Positions 1 through 7,142 of a stretch of DNA of 64,000 nt are shown piece after piece; position 1 is the first letter of the stretch; each line of letters begins with the position of its first letter. Location of the stretch: contig NZ_LNTU01000038.1 of assembly GCF_001558695.1 (NCBI RefSeq), positions 278,601 through 342,600 of the forward strand, read 5' to 3'. Origin of the DNA: Paramesorhizobium deserti (GTDB lineage Bacteria; Pseudomonadota; Alphaproteobacteria; Rhizobiales; Rhizobiaceae). The translations under genes were made by a program, and so were the position numbers. The notes under the pieces are model-generated. The model had not been told where the DNA came from. It worked only from the letters and a program-made list of their open reading frames with translations, and ran no database searches.

Positions 1-1107
1 CTCATGTGCGATCGGCGTCTTCAGGAACTCGATGAAGGCCTGCGCGGCGGGGCTGTCCTTGGTAATCATGGCGAGCGTGCCGGCGCCCAAGACCGGCTTG
101 CCCAACTCCGGCTTGCTCGCATAGGGCGGGAAATAGAAGAAATCGGCATCCACGCCCAGTTCCGTCCCCTGCGGGAAGAAGGATGAGATGAACTGCGCCT
201 GATGGTGCATGTAGCATTTCGGCGGCAGCGAGAAGAGACCGTCAGGGCTTTCTCGGAAATCGGTCGTCGCGACCGCGGCGGTGCCGCCGGCGACGAATTT
301 CGGATTTTTGGCGAACCAGCCGAACTCATCGATGGCATTGACCACCGCAGGGTCGGTAAAGGGTATTTCGTTGGTTACCCATTTATCATAGGTCTCCGGC
401 GACGCGGTGCGCAACATCAGATCCTCGACCCAATCGGTGGCGGGCCAGCCGGTGGCGCCGCCCGAGCCGAGACCGATACACCATGGCGTGCCGCCATCGG
501 CGACGATCTTCTCTGTCAATGCCTTCAGATCCTCCATGGTCTGGGGGATCTCGTAGCCCGCGTCCTCGAAATTCTCCGGCGAATACCAGACGAGCGATTT
601 CACGTCGGCCTTGTAGGGGAAGGCGTAGAAATGCTCTTCGCCATCCTTGCCCTTGTAATTGCCGAGCTGCACCCAGGAATCGCCGGCTGCATAGTTATCA
701 AGGACGAACTTCTTCGTGTCTTCGCCGAGCGGAGTGAGCAGCCCCTTGGACGCGAGATCGGCGATGAGGCCGGGCTGCGGCAGGATGGCGATATTGGGTG
801 GACTGCCGGCCTGGGTGTCGATGACGATCTGCTGTTCGTAATTCTCCGAGGACGAATATTCGAGCTTGGCGCCGGTGGCGTCCTCGAAATAGGCGGCGAG
901 GGACTTGAACAATGTTTCGTCCTCGCCGCGCCAGGGGCCGAACACCGTCAGGGTCTGGCCGCTCAGATCATGGCCGGCCTTGAAATCCTCATAGCTCTTC
1001 CAGTTGAAGCGCGCGTCCTCGCCCGGCTTGAACTTCAGATCCGCGGCCTGGGCAAAGGTGGCGCATAGCGCAGCCACCGCAACGCCCAAAAGAAATGTCC
1101 TTCGCAT
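1..1107 (-). CDS. aglE: AglE-like alpha-glucoside ABC transporter substrate-binding protein (3' end beyond window)
   Basis: This is the periplasmic binding protein of a carbohydrate ABC importer. Its sequence closely resembles AglE, the binding protein for sucrose, maltose and trehalose in Sinorhizobium. The 369 visible codons start with a signal peptide (residues 1-22, cut before ADLKF), followed by the FGPWRGEDE and YSSSENYEQQIVIDTQAG segments typical of AglE. The reading frame is open to the left edge, so the C-terminus is missing. The ATG at 1107 is preceded by GGAGGATATTCG. It is divergent from the LacI gene at 1427, and the intervening 319 bases carry two identical LacI-type palindromes, the arrangement of aglR/aglE in Sinorhizobium. 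The family is clear from the sequence. The exact sugars are inferred. Confidence 0.85.
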   Translation of the reverse strand, partial: MRRTFLLGVAVAALCATFAQAADLKFKPGEDARFNWKSYEDFKAGHDLSGQTLTVFGPWRGEDETLFKSLAAYFEDATGAKLEYSSSENYEQQIVIDTQAGSPPNIAILPQPGLIADLASKGLLTPLGEDTKKFVLDNYAAGDSWVQLGNYKGKDGEEHFYAFPYKADVKSLVWYSPENFEDAGYEIPQTMEDLKALTEKIVADGGTPWCIGLGSGGATGWPATDWVEDLMLRTASPETYDKWVTNEIPFTDPAVVNAIDEFGWFAKNPKFVAGGTAAVATTDFRESPDGLFSLPPKCYMHHQAQFISSFFPQGTELGVDADFFYFPPYASKPELGKPVLGAGTLAMITKDSPAAQAFIEFLKTPIAHE

Positions 1108-1191
1108 CGAATATCCTCCCTGCCTCGATCGAACACGGTCAGCACTACTGGAACGGTCTTCAAGCAGACACGGCGAACCAGCCATGTCACT

Positions 1192-1203
1192 CAAAGCGCT
1201 TTG
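1192..1203. promoter_or_regulatory. LacI-type operator, copy 1 (CAAAGCGCTTTG)
   Basis: A perfect 12-bp palindrome, CAAAGCGCTTTG, lies 85 bp upstream of the aglE-like start. An identical copy is at 1399-1410, just before the divergent LacI gene. The CG centre is typical of LacI-family sites. Confidence 0.75.
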
Positions 1204-1398
1204 GTCGAACTGAGGACATATCGCCTGCAGCCAAGAGTCAAGGAAAAACTGATGGTTATGAGAAAGAACATCTCATTTGCTGCGCTGCAGCACAAATTTT
1301 GGGAACAAGTTTCTGCATTTTCCGCTTTCATTTGAAATGGGGCTGTAGTTTTATAAACGGAGGAGAGGGCTGAAAACCCATAAGAATGGACGCTTTTC

Positions 1399-1410
1399 CA
1401 AAGCGCTTTG
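1399..1410. promoter_or_regulatory. LacI-type operator, copy 2 (CAAAGCGCTTTG)
   Basis: This second, identical palindrome lies 17 bp upstream of the TTG start of the LacI gene, where binding would block its own expression. The two copies are 207 bp apart centre to centre, close to a whole number of helical turns, so repression by looping is possible. The rest of the 1108-1426 gap shows no gene. Confidence 0.75.
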
Positions 1411-1426
1411 AATCGGGGTAACCATC

Positions 1427-2491
1427 TTGAACCTCAAGGAACTGGCAAGGCTGCTCGATCTCTCGCAGACAACGGTGAGCCGTGCCCTCAACGGCTATCC
1501 CGAGGTAAACGAGGCGACGAGGCAGCGTGTGCTTGCCGCGGTGAAAACCACGGGCTATCGCCCTAACCGGGCGGCACAGCGCCTGGCGACGGGCAAGGCC
1601 GGATCGATCGGTCTTGTCATGCCGACGGGAACCGGAGATGGTACGGATCTGCATTTTGCCGAATTCCTCTCCGGCCTTGGTGAAAGTGCCGAGATACGGG
1701 ACGTGCAGCTTGTCATCGACCCGAGCCGCGTTGGAAATGAGGTTGCTGCATTCCAGCGGCTTGCGGCGAGCGGCACGGTCGACGCCTTGTCTCTTTCTTA
1801 TGTGCGCTCCAGCGATCCCCGGATCGAGGTGCTTAAATCGCTGAAACTGCCGTTCCTCGTCCATGGGCGGCATGTTGGTTCCGAGCCCGATTATCCCTTC
1901 ATGGATATCGACAACAAGGGTGCTTTTCGCGATGCGGCGCGCCTTCTCATGCAACTGGGCCATAGGTATATCGCACTGCTCAATGGTCCGGCCGAACTGA
2001 GCTTCGCCGTCTGTCGTCGCGAGGGCGCGTTCGAAGCGCTTGCCGATCACGGCGTCGCGCTGGAGGAAAGGCTCTGCCAGCACAGTGCGATGACGGAGGA
2101 GAACGGCTATCGCGGCATGATGCGGTTTCTCGACATGCAGGAGCCGCCGACCGCCGTTCTGTGCTCGAGCATCGTGCTGGCGCTTGGCGCGACGAGGGCG
2201 ATCCATCAGAGCGGACTGCAGATAGGTCGTGACATCTCGATCATCGCCCACGACGATGTCTTTCCCTATTTGAAGCCGGAGAATTTTTCGACGCCGCTGA
2301 CGACGACGACGTCATCGATCCGCGCGGCCGGCGCCCGCATAGCGGAGCGTCTTATCGATGAAGTCGCGGGGCGCAAGGGTATGCCACAACAGGAGATCTG
2401 GAAGGCCGATCTCATCGTGCGGGCCTCGACCGGCCCGGTTCCTGCCCGCAGGCGCCGGGGAACAAAACGACACATCGAAGCTGCTGAGTAG
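1427..2491 (+). CDS. aglR: LacI-family transcriptional regulator, AglR-like
   Basis: A 354-residue LacI-family repressor. The N-terminal helix-turn-helix (about residues 2-55) contains SQTTVSRALNGYPEVNEATR and the hinge-helix segment YRPNRAAQRLATGK. The remainder is the periplasmic-binding-protein-like sensor domain. TTG at 1427 is chosen as start because LacI proteins begin only a few residues before this helix-turn-helix, and GGGGTAA lies just upstream. It is divergent from the aglE-like gene across two identical CAAAGCGCTTTG operators, so it probably represses that operon and itself. The mannoside operon starts 243 bp downstream on the same strand but is preceded by a different operator sequence, so control of it by this protein is uncertain. 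Confidence 0.85.
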   Translation: MNLKELARLLDLSQTTVSRALNGYPEVNEATRQRVLAAVKTTGYRPNRAAQRLATGKAGSIGLVMPTGTGDGTDLHFAEFLSGLGESAEIRDVQLVIDPSRVGNEVAAFQRLAASGTVDALSLSYVRSSDPRIEVLKSLKLPFLVHGRHVGSEPDYPFMDIDNKGAFRDAARLLMQLGHRYIALLNGPAELSFAVCRREGAFEALADHGVALEERLCQHSAMTEENGYRGMMRFLDMQEPPTAVLCSSIVLALGATRAIHQSGLQIGRDISIIAHDDVFPYLKPENFSTPLTTTTSSIRAAGARIAERLIDEVAGRKGMPQQEIWKADLIVRASTGPVPARRRRGTKRHIEAAE

Positions 2492-2535
2492 ATTCCACGG
2501 AGTCGGGCGGCGGCGCGAGGTCATTTGTCTTTTGG

Positions 2536-2555
2536 ATCTGTAACGTTTCAGATTG
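2536..2555. promoter_or_regulatory. Operator repeat, copy 1, upstream of mannoside operon
   Basis: The 20-bp sequence ATCTGTAACGTTTCAGATTG occurs here and again at 2702-2721. It contains TCTGTAACGTTTCAGA, a palindrome with one mismatch and an ACGT centre, as expected for a LacI-family site. The two copies enclose about 150 bp that must include the operon promoter. Confidence 0.7.
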
Positions 2556-2701
2556 ATCTCTAGCCAGGGTCCGGCAGTCAACGGTCACATCGCCTGTGGA
2601 TGCAAATCTCAATATATTCAATCGGTTGATTTGAAATTGAATCTCAATCATTTCTTTCCGCGGAATAGGGGCTTGCATAAGAAATCATTTTCAATACGAT
2701 C

Positions 2702-2721
2702 ATCTGTAACGTTTCAGATTG
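2702..2721. promoter_or_regulatory. Operator repeat, copy 2, abutting the ribosome binding site
   Basis: This is an exact copy of 2536-2555. It ends 12 bases before the ATG at 2734 and touches the GGGAGGAT ribosome binding site, so bound repressor would sit at the very start of the coding region. The identical spaced pair suggests cooperative or looping repression. Confidence 0.7.
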
Positions 2722-2733
2722 GGAGGATATCAG

Positions 2734-3975
2734 ATGCGTTATGGTTTGATTGCGGCTCTGTCCGCCTCGGTTGCCTTTGCGGGTGTTTCGCTTGCTGGAG
2801 CGGCCGATCTCGAGGTCACCCATTGGTGGACGTCGGGCGGGGAGGCAGCGGCGGCGAAGGTGCTTGCCGAGGAGTTCGACAAGCTGGGCGGTGACAAATG
2901 GGTGGACGGCGCGATTGCCGGCAGCGGCAGCACGGCGCGTCCGATCATCGTCAGCCGCATTCTGGGCGGCAACCCAATGGGCGCCACCCAGCTCAACCAT
3001 GGCCGTCAGGCGGAGGAGCTGGTGCAGGCGGGCCTGATGACCGACCTCACGGAGCTTGCGGAAAAAGAGGGTTGGGCGAATTTCATTCGTCCCAAGAGCC
3101 TGCTGGATTCCTGCACCTTCGAGGACAAGATCTATTGCGCTCCTGTCAATATCCACTCCTGGGAGTGGATGTGGACCAATCCCGATGCCTTCAAGGAGGC
3201 GGGTGTGGAGCCGCCTAAGAACTGGGAAGAGTTTGTCGCCGCCGCTCCCAAGCTCAAGGAAAAGGGCATAACGCCGCTGGCGACCGGCGATGGCTGGCAG
3301 GTGAACGGTATCTTTACCGTCCTGACGGCCGCCCTTGGCGGCAAGGACCTTTATCTCAAGGTCAATAAGGACAAGGACGGCGAAGCCGCGCGAGGGCCGG
3401 AGATGAAGAAGGTCATCCAGGCATTGGCCGATGCGCGCTCGATGGCCGATCCCGGCTATGTCGGCCGCTCCTGGAACGAAGCCACCAACATGGTGATGAC
3501 GGGCAAGGCTGGCGGTCAGATCATGGGCGACTGGGCGCAGGGTGAATTCAGCACCGCCGGCAAGGTCGCTGGTAAGGATTATGACTGTCTCCCTGGGCTG
3601 GGCGACCATGCTCTGCTTGATACCGGTGGCGATGCTTTCTATTTCCCCAAGAACAGCAATCCCGAGGTCACCAAGGCGCAGATGAAGCTCGCCAGCATGC
3701 TGGTTTCGAAGCAGACGCAGGTTGCCTTCAATCTCGCAAAAGGATCGCTGCCGGTCCGCGGCGATATCGATATGGCGAGTGCCAATGCCTGCATGAAGAA
3801 AGGCATCGAGATTCTCAACAATCCCGAAAACATCATTCCTTCCACTGATCAGCTGCGCGCCCCGGACACGCAGGGACAGATTGAAGGGTTGGCGGCCGAG
3901 TTCTTCTCCAACCCTGACATGAGCGTGGAGGATATGCAGGAGCGCTTCGCCGAGATCGTTGAGTCTGCGTATTGA
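2734..3975 (+). CDS. ABC transporter sugar-binding protein of the beta-mannoside operon
   Basis: Extracellular solute-binding protein family 1, 413 residues, delivering a sugar to the permease pair encoded downstream. Signal peptide about residues 1-23, cut before ADLEVTHWWTSGGE, an opening seen in glucose/mannose-type binding proteins such as GtsA. The ATG at 2734 is chosen over an in-frame TTG at 2719 because GGGAGGAT sits just before it and the signal peptide begins here. First gene of a same-strand operon running to 11602. The downstream beta-mannosidase makes mannosides or manno-oligosaccharides the likely ligand, but this is inferred from context only. A palindromic repeat follows the gene. 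Confidence 0.85.
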   Translation: MRYGLIAALSASVAFAGVSLAGAADLEVTHWWTSGGEAAAAKVLAEEFDKLGGDKWVDGAIAGSGSTARPIIVSRILGGNPMGATQLNHGRQAEELVQAGLMTDLTELAEKEGWANFIRPKSLLDSCTFEDKIYCAPVNIHSWEWMWTNPDAFKEAGVEPPKNWEEFVAAAPKLKEKGITPLATGDGWQVNGIFTVLTAALGGKDLYLKVNKDKDGEAARGPEMKKVIQALADARSMADPGYVGRSWNEATNMVMTGKAGGQIMGDWAQGEFSTAGKVAGKDYDCLPGLGDHALLDTGGDAFYFPKNSNPEVTKAQMKLASMLVSKQTQVAFNLAKGSLPVRGDIDMASANACMKKGIEILNNPENIIPSTDQLRAPDTQGQIEGLAAEFFSNPDMSVEDMQERFAEIVESAY

Positions 3976-4000
3976 GGACAGGCTGTAGGCGCCCATGTTC

Positions 4001-4083
4001 CACCCCTTATCCGGCCACTTCGCTGCTACCTTCTCCTCCAAGGGGAGAAGGTGGCGGAGCAAAGCGAGGTCGGATGAGGGGTG
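4001..4083. repeat. Rhizobial-type palindromic intergenic repeat
   Basis: This 83-bp element sits between the binding-protein and first permease genes. Its outer arms read CACCCCTTATCCGGCC and GGTCGGATGAGGGGTG, and its centre is a hairpin of CCTTCTCC and GGGGAGAAGG. The pattern matches the short interspersed palindromes scattered through Rhizobium, Agrobacterium and Brucella relatives. In the transcript it would fold into a long stem-loop that could stabilise the binding-protein message relative to the rest of the operon. Confidence 0.7.
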
Positions 4084-4138
4084 CTGAGCGACGTGGCCGG
4101 GCGAGGGGATGCCTGCGCTTTTTAAGGAGAGGCCATTG

Positions 4139-5035
4139 ATGGCTGGTGACAGAAAACCGCTCGGACTTTTCCGCAATCTCAACGCCAAGATTGCCGCGCT
4201 TCCGATGATCGCGACCGTGCTCGTCGTCTTCATCGGCTGCACGCTGTGGACGGTCGTTTATTCCTTCACCTCGTCGCGTTCGCTGCCGATGCTGAACTTC
4301 GTCGGCATCGACCAGTATACACGGCTATTCAAGTCATCGCGCTGGATGGTTTCGGTCGAGAACATCGCGATCTACGGCTGTCTGTCGCTGGTCTTTTCCA
4401 TCGTTGTCGGCTTCATCCTTGCCGTCTTCATGGACCAGAAGATCCGCTTTGAGAACACGTTCCGCACAATCTTTCTCTATCCCTTCGCGCTGTCCTTCAT
4501 CGTCACCGGTCTCGTCTGGCAGTGGATCCTTAATCCGCTCGGCATCGAGAAGGTGGTGCGCGATCTGGGCTTCGAGAGCTTCAACCTTCCCCTGCTGACC
4601 GATCGCAGCCTCGTCATCTACGCCATCGTTATCGCCGGGCTCTGGCAGGGGACAGGCCTCGTCATGGCGCTGATGCTGGCTGGTCTGCGCAATATCGACG
4701 AGGAAATCTGGAAGGCGGCGCGTGTCGACGGCATTCCAACCTGGAAAACCTATGTCTTCGTCATCATCCCGATGATGCGCCCGGTCTTCGTCACCACGCT
4801 GGTGCTGATCGCGACCGGCATCGTCAAGCTCTATGACCTCGTTGTCGCCATGACCAATGGCGGCCCGGGCATCTCCTCGGAAGTACCGGCGAAATATGTC
4901 TACGACTTCATGTTCGCTTGGGCCAATCTCGGCCAGGGTCTCGCCGCGTCCACCGTCATGCTCACCACCGTGCTGATCATCCTCATTCCCTGGGCGATGC
5001 TCGAGTTCGGCGGCCGGAAAGGAAGGGCTGGATAA
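4139..5035 (+). CDS. Carbohydrate ABC transporter permease, MalF/UgpA type
   Basis: Inner-membrane permease of 298 residues in the CUT1 sugar importer class. About six membrane helices are visible, and the EAA loop that docks the ATPase lies near residue 190-210 (EEIWKAARVDGIPTWKTY). The ATG at 4139 is preferred to one at 4109 because AAGGAG stands 10 bases before it and the upstream one lies beside the palindromic repeat. The stop is two bases before the next start, indicating translational coupling. It should pair with the product of the next gene. Confidence 0.87.
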   Translation: MAGDRKPLGLFRNLNAKIAALPMIATVLVVFIGCTLWTVVYSFTSSRSLPMLNFVGIDQYTRLFKSSRWMVSVENIAIYGCLSLVFSIVVGFILAVFMDQKIRFENTFRTIFLYPFALSFIVTGLVWQWILNPLGIEKVVRDLGFESFNLPLLTDRSLVIYAIVIAGLWQGTGLVMALMLAGLRNIDEEIWKAARVDGIPTWKTYVFVIIPMMRPVFVTTLVLIATGIVKLYDLVVAMTNGGPGISSEVPAKYVYDFMFAWANLGQGLAASTVMLTTVLIILIPWAMLEFGGRKGRAG

Positions 5036-5036
5036 G

Positions 5037-5957
5037 ATGGCGGAAGCAACGGCAATCCAGACACGTTCCCACGCCCATACGGAGCCTTGGGGCGCCAAGC
5101 CCAAACGCATGTTCGCGCCCTCGACCATCATGGTCTATGGCGTGCTGATCGTGGCGGCGCTTTATTACCTCCTGCCGCTTTACGTGATGGTCATGACATC
5201 GCTTAAAGGCATGCCCGAAATCCGTCTCGGCAACATCTTCGCACCGCCTGTTGAAGTCACCTTCGAACCCTGGGTAAAGGCGTGGAGCCAGGCCTGCACC
5301 GGGCTTTATTGCGAAGGCATCAGGACCGGCTTCTGGAATTCGGTGAAGATCACCTTCCCCAGCGTCATCGCCTCGATCCTGATCGCGTCGGTCAACGGTT
5401 ATGCGCTCTCCAACTGGAAATTCAGGGGCTCGGAAGTCTTCTTCACGATCCTGCTTTTCGGGGCGTTCATACCCTATCAGGTGATGCTCTACCCGCTTGT
5501 CATCATCACCCGAGAGCTCGGCATCTTCGGCACGCTCACCGGCGTCGTCGTCATCCATACGATCTTCGGCATGCCGATCCTCACCTTGCTTTTCCGTAAT
5601 TACTTCGCTTCGCTGCCGCCCGAGCTCTTCAAGGCCGCGCGGGTGGATGGCGCGGGTTTCTGGCGTATTTTCTTTCAGATCATGCTGCCCATGTCCCTGC
5701 CGATCTTCGTCGTCGCCATCATCCTCCAGGTAACCGGCATCTGGAACGACTTCCTGTTTGGCGTGATCTTCGCAGGCACACCGAATTTTCCGATGACGGT
5801 ACAGCTCAACAACATCGTGAACTCGGTTCAGGGCGTCAAGGAATACAACGTCAACATGGCCGCGACGATCCTCACGGGCGCGGTGCCGCTCCTCATCTAT
5901 TTTCTCTCGGGCCGCTATTTCGTTCGGGGTATCGCAGCCGGGGCGGTGAAGGGATAA
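5037..5957 (+). CDS. Carbohydrate ABC transporter permease, MalG/UgpE type
   Basis: The second CUT1 permease, 306 residues. A cytosolic N-terminus of about 30 residues precedes six predicted helices, and the EAA motif is at about 197-216 (ELFKAARVDGAGFWRIFFQI). A small periplasmic insert with two cysteines (QACTGLYC) resembles GtsC-type glucose permeases. Its stop codon overlaps the ATG of the ATPase gene by one base. Together with the preceding permease it forms the membrane channel of the presumed mannoside importer. Confidence 0.87.
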   Translation: MAEATAIQTRSHAHTEPWGAKPKRMFAPSTIMVYGVLIVAALYYLLPLYVMVMTSLKGMPEIRLGNIFAPPVEVTFEPWVKAWSQACTGLYCEGIRTGFWNSVKITFPSVIASILIASVNGYALSNWKFRGSEVFFTILLFGAFIPYQVMLYPLVIITRELGIFGTLTGVVVIHTIFGMPILTLLFRNYFASLPPELFKAARVDGAGFWRIFFQIMLPMSLPIFVVAIILQVTGIWNDFLFGVIFAGTPNFPMTVQLNNIVNSVQGVKEYNVNMAATILTGAVPLLIYFLSGRYFVRGIAAGAVKG

Positions 5958-7063
5958 TGCTTATGAAGATGGACACCAATGTCGGTACAAGCGTCTCGAT
6001 CCGGGACCTGTCGCTCAGCTTCGGCTCGGTCAACGTTCTGCGCAAGCTCGATCTCGAAATAAGGGACGGGGAGTTCCTCGTGCTTCTGGGGCCGTCCGGC
6101 TGCGGCAAGTCAACGCTTCTCAACTGCATCGCCGGCCTCCTCGATGTCTCCGAGGGGCAGATCATCATCAAGGGCAGGAACGTCACCTGGGAGGAGCCGA
6201 AAGACCGCGGCATCGGTATGGTATTCCAGTCCTATGCGCTTTATCCGCAGATGACGGTGGAGAAGAATCTGTCATTCGGACTGCGTGTCGCCGGCGTGCC
6301 GAAAGAGGAAATCAAGAAACGCATCGCGCGCGCCGCCGAGATATTGCAGATCGAACCGCTTCTGCAGCGCAAGCCCTCCGCGCTTTCCGGTGGCCAGCGG
6401 CAGCGTGTGGCGATCGGCCGGGCGCTGGTGCGCGACGTCGATGTCTTTCTCTTTGACGAGCCGCTTTCCAATCTCGATGCGAAGCTGCGCTCGGAGCTGC
6501 GTGTCGAGATCAAGCGTCTGCACCAGAAGCTCGGCAACACCATGATCTATGTCACGCACGACCAGATCGAGGCGCTGACGCTCGCCGACCGCATCGCCGT
6601 GATGAAGGGCGGCGTGGTACAGCAGCTCGACGATCCCATGACTATCTACAACAAGCCGCGCAACCGTTTCGTCGCCGGCTTCATCGGCTCGCCCTCAATG
6701 AACTTCATCTCCGGTACGCTTGCTGAGAAAGCGGGGAAACCGGTTTTCCGTGCGGATGATCTCGAGGTCGCGCTCCACGGCTATGAGGCCGACGAGGCGC
6801 TGGCGCCCGGGCGCGAAGTTGTGCTGGGCCTCAGGCCCGAGCATATCCGCATTGGCGGGGAGGGGAGCGACGGGCATGAGGCCATCGTCGATCTCGATGA
6901 GCCGATGGGCGCCGACAGCCTCGTCTGGCTGAAAGTGGCTGGCAAGCCGCTTTCGGTCCGCGTCGAATCCGGCAAGCGCTATCGTCCGGGCGAGAAGGTC
7001 AAGGTGCATTTCAATGCGCCCATGGCTTCGGTGTTTGATGCGAAGAGTGAAGAGCGGGTTTAG
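5957..7063 (+). CDS. Sugar ABC transporter ATP-binding protein, MalK/UgpC type
   Basis: The ATPase subunit of the importer, 368 residues. Walker A GPSGCGKST at 45-53, signature LSGGQRQR at 143-150, Walker B VFLFDE at 163-168, switch histidine 201, then a C-terminal TOBE/MalK regulatory domain (about 240-368, containing GLRPEHIRIGG). The start overlaps the preceding stop by one base. ATG codons at 5963 and 5969 are alternative starts. Such ATPases can serve several importers, and a second one is encoded at 22406. Confidence 0.88.
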   Translation: MLMKMDTNVGTSVSIRDLSLSFGSVNVLRKLDLEIRDGEFLVLLGPSGCGKSTLLNCIAGLLDVSEGQIIIKGRNVTWEEPKDRGIGMVFQSYALYPQMTVEKNLSFGLRVAGVPKEEIKKRIARAAEILQIEPLLQRKPSALSGGQRQRVAIGRALVRDVDVFLFDEPLSNLDAKLRSELRVEIKRLHQKLGNTMIYVTHDQIEALTLADRIAVMKGGVVQQLDDPMTIYNKPRNRFVAGFIGSPSMNFISGTLAEKAGKPVFRADDLEVALHGYEADEALAPGREVVLGLRPEHIRIGGEGSDGHEAIVDLDEPMGADSLVWLKVAGKPLSVRVESGKRYRPGEKVKVHFNAPMASVFDAKSEERV

Positions 7064-7142
7064 AGCGGATTTTTATTTTGATGGAATCGCTAGGCACCCC
7101 CTCTGTCCCGCAGGTATCTCCATTCGAAAAGAACCCAACATC

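Noticed and set aside
2644..4242. A 532-codon open frame on the minus strand
   Set aside because: It lies opposite the binding-protein gene at 2734, which has a signal peptide, a ribosome binding site and family motifs. The antisense frame has none and is a by-product of high-GC codon use.
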